Position numbers and translations under genes: made by a program. A DNA stretch of 39,747 nt from Amycolatopsis rhizosphaerae (GTDB lineage: Bacteria > Actinomycetota > Actinomycetes > Mycobacteriales > Pseudonocardiaceae): contig NZ_VJWX01000010.1 of the NCBI RefSeq assembly GCF_007713715.1, positions 1 through 39,747 on the forward strand, written 5' to 3'. The notes beneath the pieces are model-generated. The model did not search any database. It had not been told where the DNA came from and saw only the letters and a program-made list of their open reading frames with translations. How positions within the stretch are numbered: position 1 is the first letter of the stretch; the number at the start of each line of letters is the position of its first letter. Below, one piece after another: positions 24,108-31,068 of this stretch.

Positions 24108-24844
24108 CCTTGATCGTCACCGGCGGTAGCCGGGGGATCGGCGCCGCGGTGTGCGCGCTCGCCGCCGAGCGCGGACACGACGTTGTGATCAACTACTCGG
24201 GCTCGGGTGCCTCCGCGGAAGCGGTCGCCGAGCAGGTACGGCGGCACGGGCGACGGGCGCTGACGGTCCGCGGCGACGTCTCTTCGGAGCGCGACGTGAC
24301 CGCCTTGTTCGACGCGGCCGGGGAGCTGGGCCCGGTGACCGCGCTGGTGAACAACGCGGGCATCACCGGGAACACGCCCGGCCGCCTGGACGAGCAGGAC
24401 GTGGAGACGGTGCGGCGCGTGCTCGACGTGAACGTGACCGGTGTGTTCCTCTGCTGTCGTGAGGCGGTGCGCCGGATGTCGACCCGGTACGGCGGCGCCG
24501 GTGGCGTGATCGTGAACGTGTCCTCGACAGCCGTACGGGGCGGCTCACCGGGCACCTGGGTGCACTACGCCGCATCGAAGGCGGCTGTGGACACTCTCAC
24601 ATTCGGGCTCGCCCAGGAGGTCGCGCGAGAGGGCATCCGCGTGAACGCGGTGGCACCGGGACTGGTGGAGACCGGTCTCCACGAGGCCGCCGGTCTGCCC
24701 GACCGGGTCGAGCGGCTGTCCCCGCAGATCCCGGCCGGACGTGCGGGAACGCCCACCGAGATCGCCGAGGCGGTGTTGTGGTTGCTCTCTCCGGCGTCCT
24801 CCTACGCGATGGGGTCGGTGCTCAACGTGAGCGGCGGCCGCTAA
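24104..24844 (+). CDS. SDR-family oxidoreductase of the sugar operon
   Basis: Classical short-chain dehydrogenase of 246 aa. The cofactor loop is TGGSRGIG (residues 6-13). VINYSGSGASAEAV after strand 2 lacks an acidic residue at its end, which points to NADP(H). NNAGITG follows near 86-92, then the catalytic Ser in NVSSTAV and Tyr/Lys in YAASK. The C-terminus NVSGGR is typical of sugar and polyol dehydrogenases. The start is ATG 24104, with an ATGA overlap, making it the sixth and last gene. It probably oxidises or reduces the imported sugar, for example in ketose/polyol interconversion. No terminator is seen after it. Confidence 0.88.
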   Translation: MTLIVTGGSRGIGAAVCALAAERGHDVVINYSGSGASAEAVAEQVRRHGRRALTVRGDVSSERDVTALFDAAGELGPVTALVNNAGITGNTPGRLDEQDVETVRRVLDVNVTGVFLCCREAVRRMSTRYGGAGGVIVNVSSTAVRGGSPGTWVHYAASKAAVDTLTFGLAQEVAREGIRVNAVAPGLVETGLHEAAGLPDRVERLSPQIPAGRAGTPTEIAEAVLWLLSPASSYAMGSVLNVSGGR

Positions 24845-24855
24845 CCATCACCGAG

Positions 24856-24894
24856 TTGTCCACAGGCTGTGGGTAGTTCGCCGAGTTATCCACA
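24856..24894 (+). promoter_or_regulatory. Pair of DnaA-box-like repeats
   Basis: TTGTCCACA (24856-24864) and TTATCCACA (24886-24894) are exact matches to the actinomycete and E. coli DnaA box forms. They lie in the same orientation, exactly 30 bp apart. They are part of a longer direct repeat, ccgagttRtccacag (24851-24865 and 24881-24895). The site lies just upstream of the promoter region of the VOC gene. No origin genes (dnaA, dnaN) are near. Confidence 0.6.
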
Positions 24895-24943
24895 GATTTT
24901 GGAGAAACCGTTTACCCTGGCTCGAGGTCGGTAGCCTGACGCA

Positions 24944-25053
24944 GGGGCGAAACCGCCTAAGGACCACCCGAAGCAGGTGCGACGCAAGCGCACCCGCGGA
25001 GGAGGACCGGTCGGGGCGGAACTCCGCAGAAACGCCGAAAGGACGACTCGCCA
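24944..25053 (+). ncRNA. Structured 5' leader of the VOC gene, class unknown
   Basis: The leader of about 110 nt follows a possible -10 box TAGCCT (24932-24937). Hairpins visible are: GGCG-aaac-CGCC (24946-24957); GGTGCG-N7-CGCACC (24976-24994); and gcggag with ctccgc (24996-25001 and 25022-25027). An alternative CACC (24965-24968) can pair with GGTG (24976-24979), excluding the second hairpin. The 5' GGCGA can also pair with TCGCC (25048-25052) next to the start codon. Such competing pairings are typical of cis-regulatory RNAs, but I cannot assign a known riboswitch class. It could be chance in GC-rich DNA. Confidence 0.35.
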
Positions 25054-25467
25054 ATGCCAACGCTTACCGACGTACACCACCTGGCGCTGGCGGTCACGGA
25101 CGTGGACCGCAGCGTCCCGTGGTACGAGCGGGTGCTCGAACTCAAGGAGGTCGCCCGCCGCGAGGACCCCTCCACCGGCCTGCGCAAGGTGCTCCTCCGG
25201 GACCGGACGGACACCTTCTCCGTGATGCTGGTGCAACGGCCCGAGACCGAGCGGGTGGCCTTCGACCGGCGGCACACCGGTCTCGACCACCTCGCGTTCA
25301 AGGTGGATTCCCACTTCGAACTCCAGGAGTGGGAGCAGCGGCTCGCCGAATACGGTGTCACCCACCGCCCGATCACGGCTTCCCGGACCCTGCCGGGGTC
25401 CTCGGTCCTGGTGTTCCACGATCCGGACGGGATCCAGCTCGAGGTCTGGGCCGACCCCGCCGCCTGA
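25054..25467 (+). CDS. VOC-family (glyoxalase-like) protein
   Basis: Small metal-dependent-type protein of 137 aa with two beta-alpha-beta-beta-beta modules of the vicinal oxygen chelate superfamily. Metal-ligand positions are visible as His in TDVHHLALAVTDVDRS (N-terminal strand), His in GLDHLAFKV (second module) and Glu in IQLEVWADP (C-terminal strand). The start is ATG at 25054, with AAAGGA upstream. Substrate is unknown: the superfamily holds glyoxalases, dioxygenases, epimerases and antibiotic-binding proteins. It is preceded by a long structured leader and DnaA-box repeats, unusual for such a gene. It converges on a DedA gene with 9 bp between stops. Confidence 0.85.
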   Translation: MPTLTDVHHLALAVTDVDRSVPWYERVLELKEVARREDPSTGLRKVLLRDRTDTFSVMLVQRPETERVAFDRRHTGLDHLAFKVDSHFELQEWEQRLAEYGVTHRPITASRTLPGSSVLVFHDPDGIQLEVWADPAA

Positions 25468-25476
25468 CCGCGTGGC

Positions 25477-26163
25477 TCAGGCCACCTTGCGGACCTGCGA
25501 ATCAACGTCGCGGTCCTCGTCGATGGGGCGGCGCATCTCCTGGCGGTAGCGCACGATGCCGAAGCCCGTGCCACCGACGAAGAACAGGATGGACAGCCAC
25601 ATCAGCGCCGTCTGGACCCACGGCAGCGCGCTCAGCAGGCCCGCGCCGTAGTAGCCGAGCAGCACCAGTGACGGCACCCACAGCACGCCGCCCAGGGTGG
25701 TCGCGGCCAGGAAGCGGCGCGGCTCCATCCGCGCCGCACCGGCGATGAGCGGGGCCAGCGTCCGGATCCACGGGATCCACCGGGCCGCGACGATCGCGAA
25801 GAAGCCCTTCCGGTCCAGGAAGGCCCGCGCGCGTTCGAGGTTGCCGCGGTTGAGCACCCGCCCGCCGCGCCGGGCGATGAACCGGGTCCCGGTCTGCCTG
25901 CCGATGTAGTAGCCCACCTGGTTGCCCACCACGGCGACCACCAGCGCGGCCACCGAAAGCAGCCATGCGTTCGCGTCGGCCCCGTGTGAGGCGAGTACCA
26001 CCCCGGCGGCGAACAGCAGCGAGTCACCGGGCAGGAACAGGCCGATGATCAGCGCGCATTCGAGGAAAACGAAGCTGAGCACGATGACCCACACCAGGAG
26101 CGGGCCGGCCGTATCCAGCCAGCCCACACCGAGGGCTTCGGAAGCGGCGTAGACGAGACTCAC
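25477..26163 (-). CDS. DedA-family membrane protein (copy 1)
   Basis: Integral membrane protein of 228 aa of the DedA/VTT superfamily. Some members translocate undecaprenyl phosphate or phospholipids. LFLPGDSLLFAAGVVLAS (near residues 40-57) and ARWIPWIRTLAPLIAGAARM (near 125-144) are the two re-entrant-loop motifs with the conserved Arg and Pro. About five hydrophobic spans follow, with a charged C-terminal tail (RRPIDEDRDVDSQVRKVA). I chose GTG 26163 because the reading frame upstream codes for a basic, non-family stretch. The ribosome site is weak. A second DedA lies at 32519. Confidence 0.88.
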   Translation of the reverse strand: MSLVYAASEALGVGWLDTAGPLLVWVIVLSFVFLECALIIGLFLPGDSLLFAAGVVLASHGADANAWLLSVAALVVAVVGNQVGYYIGRQTGTRFIARRGGRVLNRGNLERARAFLDRKGFFAIVAARWIPWIRTLAPLIAGAARMEPRRFLAATTLGGVLWVPSLVLLGYYGAGLLSALPWVQTALMWLSILFFVGGTGFGIVRYRQEMRRPIDEDRDVDSQVRKVA

Positions 26164-26252
26164 TCCGAGAAGCCTACGTGTTCGCCGAGAGCGGCACTCA
26201 TCGGAAGGGTGTGTTCGGGGAAATCCGTTATCGACACACCGGTAAACAATGC

Positions 26253-26283
26253 GACGCCCGGCCCGTTTTCCGGGCCGGGCGTC
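26253..26283 (-). terminator. Terminator of the marR-MFS-yceI operon
   Basis: A perfect 13-bp stem (gacgcccggcccg, 26253-26265, with 26271-26283) has a TTTTC loop. It lies 30 bp after the yceI stop on the minus strand. The sequence downstream, gcattgttta, is moderately T-rich. Confidence 0.8.
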
Positions 26284-26313
26284 ACTATCGGTCACCCGAG
26301 GCTGGGCGCGCCG

Positions 26314-27135
26314 TCACATTTCCGGCAGAGACTCGCCCTGTACCGCCTCGATATCGATTTCGATCTTCACCGTGGTCCCGACCGCGGCCACCCCGGCCCG
26401 CACCATGGCGTTGTAGTTGATCGCGAAATCGTTGCGGCGCAATTGGGTTTCCGCGTGAAAGGCGGCGCGCACGCCGCCCCACGGGTCCGGACCCCAGCCG
26501 CCGTAACGGAGATCGAGTTCGATCGCGCGGCGCTCGCCGTGGAGGGTGAGTTCCCCGGCCAGCGTCCAGGTGTCCACCCCGCGCTGGCGCAGCGCGGTGC
26601 TTTCGAAGCCGATCGTCGGATAGGCCTCGACATCGAGGAAGTCCGAGGAGCGCAGGTGATCGTCGCGCATCCGGATTCCGGTGTCGATGCTCGCCGCCTT
26701 GATCTCGGCGTGCACGGTGGAACGTTCGACGGGCCTGCCGACCACGATCCGCCCCCCGACGTCGCTGAACCGGGCCCGCACGCTGGCGATGCCGAGGTGC
26801 CGCGCGGTGGCCACCACCGAGCTGTGCACCGGGTCGATCGTCCACGGGCCGGGTGGCGGAAGCTCGACGGCCTCCGCCACCGGCGCCAGTGCGATTTCGC
26901 CGAGCGAGCCGCTGCCGTCCGAGCCGATCTGCGCCGTCCGCGCCACCGGTGTGTAGCCGGCGGCGGTGAGGACGGCCGTGTAGACCCCGGGCGCCAGCGG
27001 GGCGGTGTCCGCCGCCCCGCTGGCATCCGTGACGGCACGGGCGACCTGCTGACCGGCCATGTCGGTCACGGTCAGCACCGCGTTCTCGACCGCCCATCCC
27101 TCGGCGGTCTTGATCTGTGCGCTCAGCCCGGTCAT
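26314..27135 (-). CDS. YceI-family protein with N-terminal carboxypeptidase-regulatory-like domain
   Basis: Protein of 273 aa with two parts. Residues 1-85 form an Ig-like carboxypeptidase-regulatory domain (GWAVENAVLTVTDMAGQQV ... PGVYTAVLTAAGYTPV). Residues 95-270 are a YceI lipocalin-like barrel: WTIDPVHSSVVATARHLGIA, VHAEIKAASIDTGIRMRDDH and FLDVEAYPTIGFEST are family hallmarks. YceI proteins are known to bind long isoprenoid chains. Most are periplasmic, but this one has no signal peptide and starts MTGLSAQIKTAEG, so it is probably cytoplasmic. ATG 27135 overlaps the MFS gene stop by ATGA. The N-terminal domain is the same type found three times on the MFS pump, suggesting a shared docking or scaffold role (inference). 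Confidence 0.88.
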   Translation of the reverse strand: MTGLSAQIKTAEGWAVENAVLTVTDMAGQQVARAVTDASGAADTAPLAPGVYTAVLTAAGYTPVARTAQIGSDGSGSLGEIALAPVAEAVELPPPGPWTIDPVHSSVVATARHLGIASVRARFSDVGGRIVVGRPVERSTVHAEIKAASIDTGIRMRDDHLRSSDFLDVEAYPTIGFESTALRQRGVDTWTLAGELTLHGERRAIELDLRYGGWGPDPWGGVRAAFHAETQLRRNDFAINYNAMVRAGVAAVGTTVKIEIDIEAVQGESLPEM

Positions 27136-29762
27136 GACGCGGCCGGCCCGTCCGCGGCGAGCTGGTCGATCACCTGCTCGTAGCCGAGCCGCACGTCGTG
27201 CTGCGCCTCACCGCCCCCGGCCAGGTTGACCTGGCTGGTGGCGGGCGGGTACCCGCTCGCCACCACGGTGTAGTCCCCCTCGGGCAGGTCGCTGACCACG
27301 TACCGGCCCTCCCCGTCGGTACGGGTGACCGCGGCGACGTTGCCCTCCGCGTCGAGCACCGTGATGCGGGCGTCGGGAACCGGGCGCTCGCCGTCGGTGC
27401 GCGCCGTGCCCGTCAGCACGATCGCGGAGTTCAGTTCGACGTCGTGCCGCAGCACGCCGCTGTCGGGCACGGTCAGCATGGTCGCGACCGGGCGCATCCG
27501 CTCGGCGCTGGCCACCAGGGTGTAGGTCCCGGCACCGACCCCGTGGAACGAGTAGCCACCCTCGGCGGTGGTGATCGAGGCACCGGTGACCTCGCCCCGC
27601 GAGTCGGTCAACGTGACCGTCGCGCGAGCGAGCGGGGCACCGGTGCCCGCCACCCGGACGATGCCGCTCAGCTCACCCGAACCGACCAGGGTCACGTCCA
27701 CCCGCGCCGGGCCCTGGCCGACCACCACGCTGGAGGCCTGCGGCTGGTGACCGGCGGCCGACACGATCAGCACATAGGTGCCCTCGCCCGGCGCGTTGAT
27801 GTGGTAACCGCCGTCGGACCCGCCGGTCCCCCGCGAGACCTGGCGGCCCCGCTGGTCGATCAGCGTCAGCGCGGCCCCCAGCACCGACGAGCCGTCCTGC
27901 CGCCGGATGTGCCCGGTGATCGGCTGCCCACCGGTCTCGACCGCGCTGCTCATCCCGGCGGTCACGCTCGCGAACGGCACCGTCTGGGCGGCCAGTTCGT
28001 AGTTTCCGTGCCCGTTCTCGCTGGGCAGTGCGTGCTTCCCGGCCCCGACGAGAACCGGTTCCGGTTCGTCCAGCGCCGCCTCGGCGTCGGCCCAGACGTC
28101 GGAGTCCGAGGTGGTCGCCGCGGTCTGCGGCTGCTCGGCCAACGCGGCCTCCACCAGCGCCTCGCCGCCCTCGATGGGCGGGGGAGTCGGCCCGCCGGCG
28201 AGCGGGATTTCGCGCATGAACAGCAGCACCAGGCAGGCCAGCAGGGCCACCGCGGCCGCGACGTAGAACACAGCGTGCAGCGAGTTGGTGAACCCGGTCA
28301 GGATCGGCACCTTGATCTGGTCGGGCAGGCTGGCGATCCCACTGGTGTTCGACTGCAGCTTGTCCAGCCCGCCGCTGCCGAGCGACGCGGGCAGGCGCCC
28401 GCCGAAGGCGTCGGCGATCTTGGTCGGCAGCAGGTTGAACAGGATCGTCAGGAACACCGCGACACCGAGCGTGCCGCCGATCTGGCGGAAGAACGTGGCC
28501 GCCGCGGTGGACACCCCCATGTCGCTGCGGGGACCGGCGTTCTGCGCCGCGATGATCAGCGTCTGCATGCAGCCACCGAGGCCGAGGCCGATGATCAGGG
28601 CGTAGACCAGCGGCTGCCAGAGCGGGCTGTCGTAGTGCACCTGGGCGTAGAGCACCGTCCCGAGGGCGATCACGAAGGTGCCGATGACCGGCAGCATCTT
28701 GTAGCGCCCGGTCTTCGCGGTGACCCGGCCGGAGAGCATCGAGCCGCTCATGATGCCCAGCACCAGCGGCAGCATCAGCAGACCACCCTGGGTGGGCGTG
28801 TAGCCCCGGACGACCTGGAAGTACTGCGGCACCATGGTGATCCCGCCGAACATCGCCACACCGACGATCGTGCTGCCGACGATGGTGACGCTGAAGGTGG
28901 AGTTGCGGAAGAGCCGGAGCGGGATCAGCGCCTCCTCCTTCATCACGTACTCGACGAAGAGGAACAGCACGACGCCGAAGGCGGCCACGGCGTAGCAGAT
29001 CACCGCGCTGGTGGAGCCCCAGCCCCAGGTGCGGCCCTGTTCGGCGACCAGAAGGAGTGGCACCACGGCGATCGCGAGCGCGGTCGCGCCGAACCAGTCG
29101 ACCCGGTGGTCGCGCCGCTGGTGCGGCACGTTCAGGACCCGGGCGACGACGAACAGCGCCACGGCGCCGATCGGCACGTTGATCAGGAAGATCCAGCGCC
29201 AGCCCTTGATGCCGCCGAGCCATTCCGCACCGGAGAAGAACCCGCCCAGCACCGGGCCGAGCACGGTCGCGACCCCGAAGACCATCATGAAGTAGCCCTG
29301 GTAGCGCACCCGCTCCCGCGGCGGCACGATGTCACCGATGATCGTCATGGCGAGCGACATCAGGCCACCGGCGCCGAGCCCTTGGAAGGCGCGGAAGGCG
29401 GCCAGCTCGTACATCGAGGTGGCGAAGGTGCAGGCCGCCGAACCGACGACGAAGATCGCGATCGCGGCGAGGTAGAACGGCTTGCGCCCGTAGATGTCGG
29501 AAAGCTTGCCGTACAGCGGCGTCGCGATGGTCGCCGTGATCAGGTATGCCGTGGTGGCCCAGGCCTGCTCGCTGAACCCGTTCAGGTCGTTGGCGATCTT
29601 CACGATCGCGACACCGACGATGTTCTGGTCGAGCGCGGCCAGGAACATGCCCAGCAGCAGACCGCTCAGCACGGTGAGGATCTGCTTGTGCGTGAGCCTC
29701 GGCCCCTCGTCCGCCTCGGCTCCCCCCGGTGGCGCCGGTTGTTGTCTGATCGAACTCGTCAT
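27132..29762 (-). CDS. DHA2-type MFS efflux pump fused to three Ig-like regulatory domains
   Basis: Drug/proton antiporter-type transporter of 876 aa, against about 500 for the family. Residues 25-520 hold 14 predicted helices with motif A (LYGKLSDIYGRKP, 83-95), motif C (GPVLGG, 169-174) and the TM1 motif LAALDQNIVGVAI. A Glu/Ala-rich linker (525-610) leads to three carboxypeptidase-regulatory-like repeats at about 615-692, 698-776 and 783-858. Each has the pattern GxV...A.VTL.D..G......T...G.Y.....GTY.L.A. By the 14-helix topology this tail faces the cytoplasm, where such domains are rarely expected. ATG 29762 overlaps the marR stop by ATGA. MarR control and coupling to yceI indicate an inducible efflux system; the substrate is probably hydrophobic. 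Confidence 0.92.
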   Translation of the reverse strand: MTSSIRQQPAPPGGAEADEGPRLTHKQILTVLSGLLLGMFLAALDQNIVGVAIVKIANDLNGFSEQAWATTAYLITATIATPLYGKLSDIYGRKPFYLAAIAIFVVGSAACTFATSMYELAAFRAFQGLGAGGLMSLAMTIIGDIVPPRERVRYQGYFMMVFGVATVLGPVLGGFFSGAEWLGGIKGWRWIFLINVPIGAVALFVVARVLNVPHQRRDHRVDWFGATALAIAVVPLLLVAEQGRTWGWGSTSAVICYAVAAFGVVLFLFVEYVMKEEALIPLRLFRNSTFSVTIVGSTIVGVAMFGGITMVPQYFQVVRGYTPTQGGLLMLPLVLGIMSGSMLSGRVTAKTGRYKMLPVIGTFVIALGTVLYAQVHYDSPLWQPLVYALIIGLGLGGCMQTLIIAAQNAGPRSDMGVSTAAATFFRQIGGTLGVAVFLTILFNLLPTKIADAFGGRLPASLGSGGLDKLQSNTSGIASLPDQIKVPILTGFTNSLHAVFYVAAAVALLACLVLLFMREIPLAGGPTPPPIEGGEALVEAALAEQPQTAATTSDSDVWADAEAALDEPEPVLVGAGKHALPSENGHGNYELAAQTVPFASVTAGMSSAVETGGQPITGHIRRQDGSSVLGAALTLIDQRGRQVSRGTGGSDGGYHINAPGEGTYVLIVSAAGHQPQASSVVVGQGPARVDVTLVGSGELSGIVRVAGTGAPLARATVTLTDSRGEVTGASITTAEGGYSFHGVGAGTYTLVASAERMRPVATMLTVPDSGVLRHDVELNSAIVLTGTARTDGERPVPDARITVLDAEGNVAAVTRTDGEGRYVVSDLPEGDYTVVASGYPPATSQVNLAGGGEAQHDVRLGYEQVIDQLAADGPAAS

Positions 29763-30283
29763 GCGTCAGCCCCCTTCGCCTGAGCCGACCCGTGGTCGGC
29801 AACGTGCGGTATGTGTCTCTCGATGCCGGAGTTGAGTCGATCCAGCAGTTCGTTCAAGGTCTGGCGGTCCTCCTCGGGCCATTCGGCCAGCACCTCCGCC
29901 AGCCACAGGTTCCGTTTCTTGCGGTTCTCCTCGAAGACCCGCAACCCTTCGGCCGTCGGCGCGAGCAGGCAGGCCCTGCCGTCCTCCGGGTCCGCCTGGC
30001 GCTCCACCAGCCCGTGCTGGACCAGCGCGCTGCTCTGCCTGCTGATCGTGGAGATCTCGGCGTGCAACGCCTCGGCGAGCTTGCTGGTGCGCTGCGGCCC
30101 GTCGTGGATGAGGTGGAACAGGATCGCGTAGGCGGCCCGCTCGATTCCGTCCGGCCCCTGCTTCGCCACCTGCGACTTCGCCTTGTTGATCAGGCGCACG
30201 AAGCGGACCAGCTGGACCCCGAGCTCGTCGGCGATGTCGAGCTCGGCGGCCGTGAAAGCCGCCTCCTGAGCGGCAGGGGCCAT
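29759..30283 (-). CDS. MarR-family regulator of the efflux operon
   Basis: Winged-helix regulator of 174 aa. The DNA-binding core is RTSKLAEALHAEISTISRQS (near residues 65-84) followed by the wing LVERQADPEDGRACLLAPT. The dimerisation helices are at both ends. I chose ATG 30283, with AAAGAG upstream; a GTG at 30292 is possible. As first gene of the marR-MFS-yceI operon it probably autoregulates: TAAGAT (30303-30308 on the plus strand read as ATCTTA) is a likely -10 box, and a perfect palindrome lies just upstream of it. A ligand that is also the pump substrate would be the usual scheme. Confidence 0.92.
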   Translation of the reverse strand: MAPAAQEAAFTAAELDIADELGVQLVRFVRLINKAKSQVAKQGPDGIERAAYAILFHLIHDGPQRTSKLAEALHAEISTISRQSSALVQHGLVERQADPEDGRACLLAPTAEGLRVFEENRKKRNLWLAEVLAEWPEEDRQTLNELLDRLNSGIERHIPHVADHGSAQAKGADA

Positions 30284-30318
30284 GATGATCACTCTTTTCA
30301 GGATCTTACTTGGCAGCT

Positions 30319-30330
30319 GCAACTAGTTGC
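30319..30330. promoter_or_regulatory. Palindrome gcaactagttgc, probable MarR operator 1
   Basis: A perfect 12-bp palindrome lies 36 bp upstream of the marR ATG, in the -35/spacer region of its likely promoter. It shares the half-site caact/agttg with a second site at 30402-30418. Autoregulatory placement is typical for MarR proteins. Confidence 0.7.
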
Positions 30331-30401
30331 CTAGAGCAAGGATGCACCGAAGCTGGTTGTTTGCGCCACTCAAATATCTACGATGTGTCACACAACACTT
30401 T

Positions 30402-30418
30402 AGTTGCCGAAGACAACT
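30402..30418. promoter_or_regulatory. Inverted repeat agttg-N7-caact, probable MarR operator 2
   Basis: Arms at 30402-30406 and 30414-30418 share the half-site of operator 1 but with wider spacing. It ends just before TTGACC (30421-30426), which with ATATGT 17 bp on (30444-30449) could be the promoter of the divergent PPOX gene. One regulator could therefore control both directions. Confidence 0.5.
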
Positions 30419-30489
30419 GCTTGACCTGTGACCTTCCAGGGCGATATGTCCCTTTTTCCGGTCAGCCTCGCGACATACCCTCACCGTAG

Positions 30490-30990
<501 letters not shown>

Positions 30991-31056
30991 CAGGGAGCAC
31001 CACCGAAAGTAACGGATCCCGGAATTTCTCTTCCGCAGTGCGAAGGTTGTGCGGTC

Positions 31057-31062
31057 TACCAT
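31057..31062 (+). promoter_or_regulatory. Likely -10 box (TACCAT) of a leaderless transcript
   Basis: TACCAT fits TANNNT and ends 6 bp before the ATG at 31069. The only purine-rich stretch (GGGGGA) touches the start codon and cannot serve as a ribosome site. Transcription probably starts at or next to the ATG. I see no good -35. Confidence 0.4.
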
Positions 31063-31068
31063 GGGGGA

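Noticed and set aside
24944-25053. Assignment of the VOC leader to the GEMM (cyclic di-GMP) riboswitch
   Set aside because: The gacgcaa motif and a nearby gaaacc recall it, but the spacing and the second conserved arm do not match; I left the class open.
27198-29783. Long open frame on the plus strand opposite the MFS gene
   Set aside because: It is a composition shadow of a GC-rich gene: the product is rich in His, Arg, Gly and Asp with no domain, while the minus strand encodes a clear transporter.
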